Source: Modestobacter sp. DSM 44400 (GTDB taxonomy: Bacteria; Actinomycetota; Actinomycetes; Mycobacteriales; Geodermatophilaceae). Taken from it: a DNA stretch of 64,000 nt. Both the position numbers and the translations under genes were made by a program. Positions 8,916 through 17,823 of this stretch are shown here, piece by piece. Position 1 is the first letter of the stretch. Every line of letters begins with the position of its first letter. The notes beneath the pieces are model-generated. The model was not told the origin of the DNA and did not search any database. It saw nothing but the letters and a program-made list of their open reading frames with translations. The stretch spans positions 1-64,000 of the forward strand of contig NZ_FNOZ01000016.1 of NCBI RefSeq assembly GCF_900107175.1, given 5' to 3'.

Positions 8916-9848
8916 ATGACCCAGATCAGAGACGCCGTCTTCGCCCGGATGGACGAGCTGAGCCCGGCGGAGAAGAAGGTGGCCCGCTCACTGCTGGCCA
9001 ACTACCCCAGCGCCGGGCTGGCCAGCGCGGCCACCCTGGCCAGGGCCGCCGGCACCAGCACCCCGACCGTGCTGCGGCTGGTCGCCCGGATCGGCGTCGG
9101 GAGCTACCCGGACTTCCAGGAGCAGCTGCGCGAGGAGATCACGCAGCGGATGAACTCCCCGGTCAGCCGGGCCGCGCACCGGCTGCGCGGGGACGGCGAC
9201 GGGACGCTGTTCCAGCGGTCCACGGCGCAGCGCCTGGAGCTCGTGGAGCGGCTGACCTCGACGGTGCCGCCGAGTGAGTTCGAGGCCGCGGTGGCACTGC
9301 TGGCCGCCCCGGCCCGGCGGGTCGTCCTCAACGGCGGCTACTTCTCCCGGCACGTCGCCCGGATCCTGGCCATGCAGCTGGACCAGCTGGTGCCCGGGGT
9401 GAGCTACGCCGACGAGCCGCTGGGCCGCGACATCGGCACCTACCTGGACCTGGGCAAGGACTCGGTGGCGATCGTGTTCGACCTGCGCCGCTACGAGCTG
9501 CCCGCCAAGCAGGTAGCGGCGCTGGCCCGCCAGCGCGGCGCCGCGGTCATCGTGATCACCGACGAAGGGCTGTCCCCGGCGGCCGACGACGCCGACGTGG
9601 TGCTGCCGATCGCCGTCGAGGGCACGCCGTTCGACTCCTTCGCCGGGCTCATCGTGCTGGTCGAGGGTCTCGTCGAGGCGGTCTTCCAGCGGGTCGGCAG
9701 CGCCGGGCTGGACCGGATGCGGCAGTGGGAGGAGTCGGTGCTCATCCACCGCGCCTTCCGCGCCGGCCCCGAGCCGGTGGACAGCGACAGCGACGACGCC
9801 AGCGACAGCGACGACACCGACGACACCGATCCCGACGGGGAGGACTGA
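8916..9848 (+). CDS. RpiR/MurR-family transcriptional regulator (HTH + SIS domain)
   Basis: 310 residues. The N-terminal HTH of the RpiR type covers about 1-77 (LSPAEKKVARSLL, then TSTPTVLRLVARIG). A sugar-isomerase (SIS) domain lies at about 125-260, with RRVVLNGGYFSRHVARIL and VIVITDEGLSPAADDADVVL. SIS domains of this family bind sugar phosphates such as MurNAc-6-P, but in peptide operons the ligand is unknown. The last about 20 residues are almost only Asp, Ser and Thr, encoded by a repetitive GACAGCGACGAC-like tract. It lies inside the operon and probably controls it. Confidence 0.85.
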   Translation: MTQIRDAVFARMDELSPAEKKVARSLLANYPSAGLASAATLARAAGTSTPTVLRLVARIGVGSYPDFQEQLREEITQRMNSPVSRAAHRLRGDGDGTLFQRSTAQRLELVERLTSTVPPSEFEAAVALLAAPARRVVLNGGYFSRHVARILAMQLDQLVPGVSYADEPLGRDIGTYLDLGKDSVAIVFDLRRYELPAKQVAALARQRGAAVIVITDEGLSPAADDADVVLPIAVEGTPFDSFAGLIVLVEGLVEAVFQRVGSAGLDRMRQWEESVLIHRAFRAGPEPVDSDSDDASDSDDTDDTDPDGED

Positions 9849-9852
9849 GCCC

Positions 9853-10563
9853 ATGGCCGAGCTCGACGGCAGACTCGACGGTGCCGTCGCCGTCGTCACC
9901 GGGACCGCACAGGGCATCGGGCAGGCGATCGCCCGCACCCTCGCCGACGCCGGCGCCACCGTGCACGAGGTCGACAAGGACGACGTCGACCTGTCCGTCA
10001 GCGCAGCGGTCGAGGAGTTCTTCGCCGGCATCGGCGACGTCGACGTCCTGGTCAACAACGCCGGGGGCGTCACCGGGCAGACCCATACGCCCATCGACGA
10101 GCTGACCGACGCCGCGTGGGACGCGGTGGTCGACGCCAATCTGCGGACGACGCTGAACTGCACCCGGGCCGCCGCCCGGTCGATGAAGCGCCGCCGCTAC
10201 GGGCGGATCGTCACCATCTCCTCCGGTGCCGGGCGCAGCGTCAGCCTGACCGGCATCCAGGCCTACGCCTCGGCCAAGGCCGCGCAGATCGGCTTCACCC
10301 GGCAGATGGCGCACGAGCTGGGGCCGTTCGGGATCACCGTCAACTGCATCGCCCCGGGCTTCGTGCTCTCCAACCCCACCACCCAGCGGCAGTGGGAGAG
10401 CTACGGCGCGGACGGCCAGCAGGCGCTGCTCGAGCGGATCGCCGTGCGGGCCACCGGGAAGCCCGCCGACATCGCCCGCGGCGTGCTGTTCTTCGCCGTC
10501 CCCTCGGCCGGGTGGGTCAGCGGCCAGACGCTGTCCATCGACGGCGGCCACTCGCTCTTCTGA
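9853..10563 (+). CDS. SDR-family oxidoreductase
   Basis: 236 residues, standard classical SDR size. Cofactor motif TGTAQGIG at 16-23, VNNAGG, and the S..Y..K catalytic set in ISSGAG..QAYASAK; the C-terminus WVSGQTLSIDGG is typical. The acidic residue after the second strand (HEVDKDDVD) hints at NAD rather than NADP. It starts four bases after the regulator stop. The substrate is unknown; the operon suggests a hydroxy or keto acid derived from an amino acid. Confidence 0.85.
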   Translation: MAELDGRLDGAVAVVTGTAQGIGQAIARTLADAGATVHEVDKDDVDLSVSAAVEEFFAGIGDVDVLVNNAGGVTGQTHTPIDELTDAAWDAVVDANLRTTLNCTRAAARSMKRRRYGRIVTISSGAGRSVSLTGIQAYASAKAAQIGFTRQMAHELGPFGITVNCIAPGFVLSNPTTQRQWESYGADGQQALLERIAVRATGKPADIARGVLFFAVPSAGWVSGQTLSIDGGHSLF

Positions 10564-10590
10564 CCCAACCCCTCCCCGAAGACAGGACCC

Positions 10591-12336
10591 ATGCCCCACC
10601 CAATTCCCCCGGACGCCTCGACGGCGCTCGCCGAGCTCGGCGAGCGGTACTTCCGCACCCAGCACACCTACGACCCCTACAACGCCACGCTGCTCGGCAT
10701 CACCGAGTTCGACCACCTCGCCGGGGATCCCGGCCAGGCCGCCAGCGAGCGGGCCGCCGCAGACTTCGCCACCATCGACGCCGAACTCGCCGCGTTGGAC
10801 CTCGCGGGCCTGGACCCGGCCGGGCGGGTCGACCACGGCGTCCTGACCGTGCTCTCCCGCGGCGCCGGGCGCGACGCCCACCACGCGCTGTGGGCGGCCA
10901 ACGCCTCGGCGAAGGGCTACGTCAGCCGGCAGGGGCTGGTCTTCCAGGCCGTGCCGGCGATGACCATCGCCGATACCGACGGCGCCGAGCGGTACGAACA
11001 CCGCCTGGCCGGCCTCGGATCCTTCCTGCGGGCGCTGGGCGAGCGGTATCGGGAGGAGGCGGCGCGCGGCCGGGTCCCGACCGCGCTCGGGGTGACCCAC
11101 GCGGTCGCCCAACTGGAGGGCCACCTCGGCCTGGATCTGGACGCGGACGCGCTGCTGGGACCGGCCACCCGCGCCGGGAACCCGGAGCTGCGCGATCGGG
11201 CGGGGGAGACGATCGCCTCCTCGGTGCGCCCGGCGATGGCCGCCCTGGCCGACCTGCTGCGCACCGAGCTGCTGCCGGTAGCCCGCCCCGACGACCGGGT
11301 CGGCATCGCGCACGTGCCCGGTGGCGAGGAGGGCTACGTCGACGCGGTCGCCCGGCACACCACCACCGAGCTGAGCCCGGCCGAGATCCACCAGATCGGC
11401 CTGGATACGCTGGCCGAGCTGGAGCCCCGCTGGTCCGAGGTCGGCCGCCGGGCGCTGGGCGTGGGCGACTTCCCGGCGATCGCCGAGCGGCTGCGGACCG
11501 ACCCCGCACTGCGGTTCCGCACCCGCGAGGAGATCGTCGACGTCGCCGAACGGGCGCTGGAGCGCGCCCAGCAGGCCCAGGACGACTGGTTCCCCCGATA
11601 CGACATCCCGCCGTGCGTGATCGAGGAGATCAACCCGATCGACGCCGAAGGGTCAGCGCTGGCCTACTACCGGCCCCCGGCCGTCGATGGCAGCCGGCCC
11701 GGGGCGCACTGCCTGCTCTCCACCCACCCGCAGCAGCGCTTCCGCTTCGAGTACGAGGCCCTCGCCTTCCACGAGTCGGTGCCCGGCCACCACCTGCAGC
11801 TGGCCACCGCGCAGACCCTGGACCTGCCCCGCTACCGCCAGCACCTGGACGTCGAGGCATGCAGCTTCAACGAGGGCTGGGGGTTGTACGCCGAGCGGCT
11901 GGCCGAGGAGATGGGTCTCTACAGCAGCGACATCGCACTGCTGGGCATGCTGTCCTTCACGGCGCTGCGGGCCTGCAGGCTGGTCATCGACACCGGGGTC
12001 CACCACCTGGGCTGGTCCCGCGGTCAGGCCGTGGAGTTCATGTGGCAGCACACCGCGACCACCCGGGAGAACGCCACCAGCGAGGTCGACCGCTACATCT
12101 GTTGGCCCGGCCAGGCGCTGGCCTACACCATCGGCCAGCGGGAGATCGTCCGGCTGCGGGAGCGTGCCCGCCGCGAGCTCGGGCCGCGCTTCGACCTCGT
12201 CGGCTTCCACGGTGCCGTGCTCGGCAGCGGTGCGCTGCCGCTGCCGGTCCTGGACCAGACCATCGCCCGCTGGACCGCGGGCATCGCCGGGCCCGCCCGT
12301 GGCCCCCTCACAGAGGAGGCGTCCGCATGGACGTGA
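10591..12336 (+). CDS. DUF885-domain protein, predicted zinc-dependent hydrolase
   Basis: 581 residues, normal length for DUF885. It contains the gluzincin-like HESVPGHHLQ (HExxxGH) around residue 394, and downstream NEGWGLYAERLAEEMG, which supplies a conserved Glu. The GHLGLDLDAD region and the TTELSP..IHQIGL segment are also typical. Members are thought to be soluble peptidases, but few have been tested. No signal sequence. Its stop lies 10 bases inside the next gene. Confidence 0.8.
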   Translation: MPHPIPPDASTALAELGERYFRTQHTYDPYNATLLGITEFDHLAGDPGQAASERAAADFATIDAELAALDLAGLDPAGRVDHGVLTVLSRGAGRDAHHALWAANASAKGYVSRQGLVFQAVPAMTIADTDGAERYEHRLAGLGSFLRALGERYREEAARGRVPTALGVTHAVAQLEGHLGLDLDADALLGPATRAGNPELRDRAGETIASSVRPAMAALADLLRTELLPVARPDDRVGIAHVPGGEEGYVDAVARHTTTELSPAEIHQIGLDTLAELEPRWSEVGRRALGVGDFPAIAERLRTDPALRFRTREEIVDVAERALERAQQAQDDWFPRYDIPPCVIEEINPIDAEGSALAYYRPPAVDGSRPGAHCLLSTHPQQRFRFEYEALAFHESVPGHHLQLATAQTLDLPRYRQHLDVEACSFNEGWGLYAERLAEEMGLYSSDIALLGMLSFTALRACRLVIDTGVHHLGWSRGQAVEFMWQHTATTRENATSEVDRYICWPGQALAYTIGQREIVRLRERARRELGPRFDLVGFHGAVLGSGALPLPVLDQTIARWTAGIAGPARGPLTEEASAWT

Positions 12337-13178
12337 CCATCAACGGCTGCCGGCTGAACGTGGAGGTGCTCGGCCCGGAGGACGGCCCGGTGCTCATCGC
12401 CCACCACGGCGGCGGCGGCATCGGCTCGCTCGCCGAGCCGAAGGCCACCTTCGGGCCGCTGGCCGACCGGTTCCGGGTCGTCGTGTTCGACGCCCGCGGG
12501 TGCGGCCTGAGCGAAGGCATCCCGCCCTACTCCCACGAGCAGTGGGCGGCCGACGTCGAGGGCCTGCGGGAGTGGATCGGCGCCGAGCAGGTCGTCATCG
12601 CCGGCGGGTCCTACGGCGGGTTCATCGCCCTGGAGTACGCCGTCCGGTATCCGGGTCGGGTGTCGGCGATCGTGCTGCGCGACACCTCCGCCGACGGCAG
12701 CAACCTGAAGCTGGCGTTCGAGAACGCCCGCAACCAGGACCGGGTGGAGATCGACTGGGAGCGGTTCAACCGCTACTGGCACGGCGAGGTGCACGACGAC
12801 GCCGACCTCAAGTCTCTGTGGTCCGAGCTGATCCCGCTCTACGACTACGAGTACGACCCGGTGAAGTCCACGGCGGCGGTGGAGGCCGGCATCTACCGGC
12901 ACGAGGCGCACAACTGGTGCTTCCAGCACAACTGGGGCTCCTACGACCTCAAGGACGCGCTCCCCGCGGTGACCGCACCGACGCTGGTGACGGTGGGCCG
13001 GCGGGACTGGGTCACCCCGGTCAGCTCCTCGGAGATCATCGCCCGGCTCCTGCCGAACGCCGAGCTGGTGGTCTTCGAACGGTCCGGGCACTCCCCGCAG
13101 GTCGAGGAGCGGGAGCTGTTCCAGTCGACCGTCCGCGGCTTCCTGGACCGCGCCGTCCCGGTCGGGACGCCCGCATGA
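12327..13178 (+). CDS. Alpha/beta hydrolase (proline-iminopeptidase-like)
   Basis: 283 residues. The oxyanion region HHGGGG near 33-38, the nucleophile elbow GGSYGG, a late Asp in VTVGRRDWVTPV and His in RSGHSPQVEE make a full Ser-Asp-His triad. FDARGCGLSE is typical of the prolyl aminopeptidase/peroxidase-like group. It could release an N-terminal residue or cleave an ester or amide. It overlaps both the upstream stop and the downstream start, so it is co-translated with its neighbours. Confidence 0.8.
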   Translation: MDVTINGCRLNVEVLGPEDGPVLIAHHGGGGIGSLAEPKATFGPLADRFRVVVFDARGCGLSEGIPPYSHEQWAADVEGLREWIGAEQVVIAGGSYGGFIALEYAVRYPGRVSAIVLRDTSADGSNLKLAFENARNQDRVEIDWERFNRYWHGEVHDDADLKSLWSELIPLYDYEYDPVKSTAAVEAGIYRHEAHNWCFQHNWGSYDLKDALPAVTAPTLVTVGRRDWVTPVSSSEIIARLLPNAELVVFERSGHSPQVEERELFQSTVRGFLDRAVPVGTPA

Positions 13179-14137
13179 GCGGCCCGCTGGTGATCATCGG
13201 CGCCGGCGCCATCGGCGGCTCCCTGGGAGCCCACCTGGCCCGGGCCGGGCACGACGTCCTGCTCTGCGATGCCGACGCGGCGCACGTGGCCGCCATCCGG
13301 GAGAACGGCCTGCGGATCGAGGGCCCGGTGGACGAGTTCACCGTGACCGTCCCGGCGGTGACCCCCGACGAGCTCCCCGACCGGATCGACCGGGCGATCG
13401 TCGCGGTCAAGAGCCTGCACACCCGCGCGGCCGCCGACCTGCTGCGCACCCGGCTCGCCCCGGACGGCTACGTGCTCACTGTGCAGAACGGGCTCACCGC
13501 CGACGTCCTGGTCGAAGCCGTGGGCGCCGACCGGGTGGTGTCCAGCTTCGTCAACTTCGGCGCCGATCTGATGAGCCCGGGCGTGATCCTGCAGGGCAAC
13601 GTGGCCACGTTCCGGGTCGGTGAACTGGACGGCGGCACGATCACCCCGCGGGTGCGAGAGCTGGCCGAGCTGCTGCCCTACGCCGAGCCGACCGGGAACG
13701 TGCTGGGCTATCTGTGGGGCAAGGAGGCCTACGGCGCGATGCTGTGGGCCGGGGCCGTCTCCGACCTGCCGATCGCCGAGACCCTCGAGCGGTCCGCCTA
13801 CCGCCCGGTGATGACCGCCGTCGCCCAGGAGGTGCTGGACCAGGCACCGGTGCCGGTGGAGAGCTTCGACGGCTTCGTCCCCGACGACCTCGAGGGGTCG
13901 CTGGACCGGCTCGCCGCCTTCAACCGGCGCAGCGCCAAGACCCACAGCGGCATCTACCGCGACCTCGCCGTCCGCAAGCGCAAGACCGAGATCGACGAGA
14001 TGCTCCGCGACGTCTCCGGGCCGGTCTTCGACAAGGTCGCCGAGCTCATCCACGACATCGAACAGGGTCGGCGCGTCTGCGAGGCGGCGAACCTCGACGA
14101 GCTGGCTGAGTTCGTCGCGGCCCGCACCGCGGCCTGA
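13175..14137 (+). CDS. 2-dehydropantoate 2-reductase-family oxidoreductase (PanE/ApbA fold)
   Basis: 320 residues. N-terminal Rossmann GAGAIGG at 9-15; a conserved Lys in VAVKSLHT; QNGL; a second Lys in LWGKEAYGAMLWAG; C-terminal ketopantoate reductase helices ending DIEQGRRVCEAANLDEL. True PanE makes pantoate, but the catabolic setting, with flanking hydrolase and dehydrogenases, suggests another 2-keto acid reduction or the reverse oxidation. The start overlaps the hydrolase stop. Confidence 0.8.
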   Translation: MSGPLVIIGAGAIGGSLGAHLARAGHDVLLCDADAAHVAAIRENGLRIEGPVDEFTVTVPAVTPDELPDRIDRAIVAVKSLHTRAAADLLRTRLAPDGYVLTVQNGLTADVLVEAVGADRVVSSFVNFGADLMSPGVILQGNVATFRVGELDGGTITPRVRELAELLPYAEPTGNVLGYLWGKEAYGAMLWAGAVSDLPIAETLERSAYRPVMTAVAQEVLDQAPVPVESFDGFVPDDLEGSLDRLAAFNRRSAKTHSGIYRDLAVRKRKTEIDEMLRDVSGPVFDKVAELIHDIEQGRRVCEAANLDELAEFVAARTAA

Positions 14138-14160
14138 TCACCCCTCGAGAGGAACCCACC

Positions 14161-15120
14161 ATGCGCGCTGCCCTCTACCAGGCGGCCGGCACCGTCGTCG
14201 TCGACGACGTCCCGGACGCCGCTCTGGGCGAACCCACCGACGCCCTCGTGCGGGTGCTCCGCTCCTGCGTCTGCGGCTCGGACCTGTGGGCCTACCGCGG
14301 GGTGGCCACCCGCGCGGCCGGCTCCCGGCTCGGCCACGAGTTCATCGGCGTGGTCGAGGAGATCGGGTCGGCGGTGACCACGCTGCGGCCCGGCGACTTC
14401 GTGATCGCTCCGTTCCAGTGGTCGGACAACACCTGCCCCGCCTGCCGGGACGGCATCCAGACCCGCTGCGACAACGGCGGCACCTTCGGCGCACCGGGCA
14501 CCGACGGCGGCCAGGGCGAGGCCGTCCGGGTGCCGCAGGCCGACGGCACCCTGGTCGCCGTCCCGGGCGGGACCGCCGGCGTGGACGCCGCCCTGCTGCC
14601 GGCCCTGCTGGCACTGACCGACGTCGCCGGTACCGGCCTGCACGGCGCGGTGCTCGCCGGGGTCACGGCCGGCTCGACCGTCGCGGTCATCGGGGACGGC
14701 GCGGTCGGGCGGGCCTTCGGTGCCACCGACGTCATCGCCGAGCGCGGCGAGGCCGGCATCGCCTCGGTCCGCGAGCTGACCGGCGGCCGGGGCGTGGCGC
14801 ACGTCGTCGAGGCGGTCGGCACTCCCGAGTCCTGGGACATGGCGATCGGGATGGCGCGCGCCGGCGGGTCGATCGGCGCCGTCGGCGTGCCGCACACGAC
14901 ACCGCAGCTGGGCCTGTTCCCCGCCTTCCGGCAGCACCTCAGCATCAGCATGGGCGTCGCGCCGGTGCGCCGGTACCTGCCCGATCTGGTCGAGCGGGTG
15001 CTCGCCGGAACCTACGACCCCGGTCCGGTCTTCGACCTCACGCTGCCGCTGGAGCGGGTCGCCGAGGGCTACGCGGCCATGGACGTGCGCCGCTCCATCA
15101 AGACGATGCTGGCCGCCTGA
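14161..15120 (+). CDS. Zinc-dependent alcohol dehydrogenase-like protein with a deletion in the NAD(P)-binding fold
   Basis: 319 residues. The catalytic zinc site is present (C38 in SCVCGSD, H59-E60 in GHE) and Cys 92, 95 and 103 remain in the structural zinc loop. The coenzyme fold starts normally as VAVIGDGAVG (174-183) but jumps at once to RAFGATDVIAERG. In the family these two blocks are separated by about 25-30 residues that form helix A, strand B and the cofactor-ribose acidic residue. The reading frame stays open, so this is an in-frame internal deletion near base 14709. The protein is probably inactive as a dehydrogenase. Confidence 0.75.
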   Translation: MRAALYQAAGTVVVDDVPDAALGEPTDALVRVLRSCVCGSDLWAYRGVATRAAGSRLGHEFIGVVEEIGSAVTTLRPGDFVIAPFQWSDNTCPACRDGIQTRCDNGGTFGAPGTDGGQGEAVRVPQADGTLVAVPGGTAGVDAALLPALLALTDVAGTGLHGAVLAGVTAGSTVAVIGDGAVGRAFGATDVIAERGEAGIASVRELTGGRGVAHVVEAVGTPESWDMAIGMARAGGSIGAVGVPHTTPQLGLFPAFRQHLSISMGVAPVRRYLPDLVERVLAGTYDPGPVFDLTLPLERVAEGYAAMDVRRSIKTMLAA

Positions 15121-15121
15121 C

Positions 15122-16420
15122 GTGCCGGCCCTGCGGATCGCCGAGGTGCTTCCCGTGCCCGTCCGCGGCGGGTTCTTCGCCGACGACCAGGCGGCGATCC
15201 GCGCCGGGGCGCAGCACGACGGCTTCGGCTACGTCGGGTCGCCGCTGACCCCGGGGTTCACCGCGGTCCGGCAGCCGGGAGAGGCGCTGTCGGTCGTCCT
15301 GGTGCTCGACGACGGCTCGGTGGAGTTCGGCGACTGCGCCGCCGTCCAGTACAGCGGCGCCGGCGGCCGCGATCCGGTGTTCTCCGCGGAGCAGGCGGCC
15401 GACGACGTGCGGTTCCACCTGGCACCCCGGCTCGTGGGTGTCGAGCTCGACAGCTTCCGGAACCTGACCGGTGCGCTCGACCGGGTGTGCACCGATGCCG
15501 GGCCGCTGCACACGGCGGTGCGTTACGGCGTGAGCCAGGCAGTCCTGGCGGCCGTGGCCCGGGCCGCCCGCGTGACGATGGCCGAGGTCGTCCGGGACGA
15601 GTACCGGACCGGCGCCCCGCTGCTGCCGGTGCCGCTGTACGCGCAGACCGGCGACGACCGGTACGTCAACGCCGACAAGATGATCCTCAAGGGCGTCGAC
15701 GTCCTGCCGCACGGGCTGTTCAACTCCCCGGCGGTCCTGGGGCCGGCGGGGCGGGGGCTCGAGGAGTACCTGCGCTGGCTGGTCGCCAGGATCGGTCAGC
15801 TGCGCCCGGACGGCGACCACCGCCCCCGGCTGCACGTGGACACCTACGGCACCCCTGGTCTCGCCTTCGGCGGCGATGTCGCCGCGGTCGCGGCCTACCT
15901 GGCCCGGCTCGGGGACCTGTGCGCGCCCTTCGAGCTGGCCGTCGAGCACCCGATCGACGCGGGCGGCCGGGACGCGCAGATCGAGGCGTACGTCCGGCTG
16001 CGCGCCGAGCTGGCCCGGCTGGGCAGCGGCGTCCGGGTCGTGGTGGACGAGTGGTGCAACACGCTGGACGACGTCCGGGCCTTCGTCGCCGCGGCGGCGG
16101 CCGACGTCGTGCACGTGAAGACGCCGGATCTCGGCTCGCTGACCGACACCGTCGAGGCGCTGCTGCTGGTGCGCGACGCGGGGCTCGAGGCCTACTGCGG
16201 CGGCACCTGCAACGAGACCGACCGGTCGGCGCAGGTGTCCGCGCACATCGCGATGGCGTGCGAGGCCAGTCAGGTGCTGGCCAAGCCGGGGATGGGCGTC
16301 GACGAGGGCCTGATGATCGTCGGCAACGAGATGGCGCGCACCGCGGCGCTGGTCGCCGCCCGGCGCACCCCGGTCCCGGCTGCCCGGCCGGAACCCGACG
16401 ACGACCGGAGGACCCGCTGA
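15122..16420 (+). CDS. Methylaspartate ammonia-lyase-like enzyme (enolase superfamily)
   Basis: 432 residues; GTG start two bases after the previous stop. It closely follows clostridial 3-methylaspartase: AQTGDDRYVNADKMILK (Q175), LPHGL (H197), HVDTYGT (D240 metal), E275 and D309 (metal, VVDEWCN), general base K333 in VHVKTPDLG, CGGTCNET (T362, C363) and LAKPGMGVDEG. The known reaction is (2S,3S)-3-methylaspartate to mesaconate plus ammonia. One change stands out: the Gln two residues before the catalytic Lys in the enzymes I recall (VQIK) is His331 here. No glutamate mutase genes are nearby, so methylaspartate would have to come from elsewhere, or the substrate differs. Confidence 0.85.
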   Translation: MPALRIAEVLPVPVRGGFFADDQAAIRAGAQHDGFGYVGSPLTPGFTAVRQPGEALSVVLVLDDGSVEFGDCAAVQYSGAGGRDPVFSAEQAADDVRFHLAPRLVGVELDSFRNLTGALDRVCTDAGPLHTAVRYGVSQAVLAAVARAARVTMAEVVRDEYRTGAPLLPVPLYAQTGDDRYVNADKMILKGVDVLPHGLFNSPAVLGPAGRGLEEYLRWLVARIGQLRPDGDHRPRLHVDTYGTPGLAFGGDVAAVAAYLARLGDLCAPFELAVEHPIDAGGRDAQIEAYVRLRAELARLGSGVRVVVDEWCNTLDDVRAFVAAAAADVVHVKTPDLGSLTDTVEALLLVRDAGLEAYCGGTCNETDRSAQVSAHIAMACEASQVLAKPGMGVDEGLMIVGNEMARTAALVAARRTPVPAARPEPDDDRRTR

Positions 16421-17823
16421 TGACCAGCACCGTGCCGATGCGACCGGAGGCCGAGCTGCTCGCCGGGCTCGCCGAGTACGTGGCGATCCCCAGCGACAGC
16501 CGCAGCGCCTCGGCGGAGACCATGCGGGCGGCTGCCGGCTGGCTGGCCGGCCGCCTGTCCTTCGCCGCCGGCCGGGTGGAGGAGACCGACGGCTTCCCGG
16601 TGGTGCGCGGGGAGTGGCTCGGCGCGCCGGGTGCGCCGACCGTGCTGGTGTACGGCCACTACGACGTCCAGCCCACCGGGGACCTCGCCGAGTGGCACAC
16701 CCCGCCCTTCGAGCTGGTCGTGGACGGCAGTGTCCACGGCGGGGTCGTCCGGGGGCGCGGAGTCACCGACGACAAGGGTCCGGTGCTGCTCGTGGTCGAG
16801 ATGGCCCGGGCGATGCTGGCCGAGCGCGGCGCGCTGCCGCTGAACGTGCAGTTCCTCGTCGAGGGGGAGGAGGAGATCGGCAGCCCGCACCTGCCGGCCT
16901 ACGTGCACGCGCACGCCGACGAACTCGCGGCGGACCTGGTGATCTCCGCCGACGGCGCGATGTGGCGGCCCACCGAACCGTCGATCTCGATCGCCTCCAA
17001 GGGCCTGGTGTCGATGGACATCGTCGTCACCGGCGCGGCCGAGGACCTGCACTCGGGGCGGTACGGCGGAACCGTAGCCAACCCGGTGCACGCGCTGAGC
17101 ACTATCCTCGCCGGCCTGCACGGCCTGCACGGCCTGCACGGCCTGCACGGCCCGGACGGCTCGGTCGCCGTCCCCGGCTTCTACGACGGCGTCGACGACC
17201 TGTCGCCCGGGCGGCGCACCGAGATCGACGCGGTGCCCTTCGACGAAGAGGAGTACCGGGCGACCGTCGGGGCGCCGGAGCTGTTCGGCGAGGCCGGCTA
17301 CGGCACCCTCCACCGACTGTGGGAGCGGCCGACGCTGGAGGTCAACGGCATCACCGCCGGCGGCAAGTACACCGTCATCCCACACCGCGCCGTCGGACAC
17401 GTGTCCTGCCGCCTGGTCGGCCGGCAGGACCCCGACCGGGTCGTCGCGGCGATCGGCGCGCACGTCGCCGCGCTGGCCGTGCCCGGCGTCCGGGTCGAGG
17501 TGCGGGTCGACGAGGGGCGCGTGCCGGCCTACCGGATCGACCCCGACCACCCGGCCGTGACCGCGGCGCGCGAGGCGCTCGCCGAGGTCTACCCCGGGCA
17601 GGAGGTGCTGCTGGCGGTCATCGCCGGGACCCTGCCGGCAACCACGCTGTTCGAGACGGCGCTGGGCGCCAAGACGCTGTTCTTCTCCTTCGCGACCGCG
17701 GACGAGAAGCACCACGCGCCCAACGAGTTCCTGCGCATCGCCCGGATCGCCGAGGGCATGCGCGCCTGGGCGGCGCTGTGGGACCGGCTGGCCGCCTGGA
17801 CGCCGGCGGAGGTGGGTCGATGA
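16420..17823 (+). CDS. M20-family dipeptidase/metallopeptidase
   Basis: 467 residues. Zinc motifs GHYDVQPTG (H80, D82), GRGVTDDKGP (bridging D117 or D118), EGEEEIGS (catalytic Glu about 150) and SADG; the lid domain has LHSGRYGGTVANP. It belongs to the carnosinase/CNDP-like group that splits dipeptides, often with unusual residues. Inside the lid a perfect 4 x 9-bp repeat inserts (GLH)4 at residues 232-243. The start and the previous stop share bases (TGATG), and its stop overlaps the next start. Confidence 0.88.
   Translation: MTSTVPMRPEAELLAGLAEYVAIPSDSRSASAETMRAAAGWLAGRLSFAAGRVEETDGFPVVRGEWLGAPGAPTVLVYGHYDVQPTGDLAEWHTPPFELVVDGSVHGGVVRGRGVTDDKGPVLLVVEMARAMLAERGALPLNVQFLVEGEEEIGSPHLPAYVHAHADELAADLVISADGAMWRPTEPSISIASKGLVSMDIVVTGAAEDLHSGRYGGTVANPVHALSTILAGLHGLHGLHGLHGPDGSVAVPGFYDGVDDLSPGRRTEIDAVPFDEEEYRATVGAPELFGEAGYGTLHRLWERPTLEVNGITAGGKYTVIPHRAVGHVSCRLVGRQDPDRVVAAIGAHVAALAVPGVRVEVRVDEGRVPAYRIDPDHPAVTAAREALAEVYPGQEVLLAVIAGTLPATTLFETALGAKTLFFSFATADEKHHAPNEFLRIARIAEGMRAWAALWDRLAAWTPAEVGR
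17113..17148 (+). repeat. Tandem repeat, 4 x GGCCTGCAC, inside the M20 gene
   Basis: Four perfect adjacent copies of a 9-bp unit keep the frame and encode GLHGLHGLHGLH in the predicted lid domain. Slippage would change protein length in steps of three residues without breaking the gene. Confidence 0.9.
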
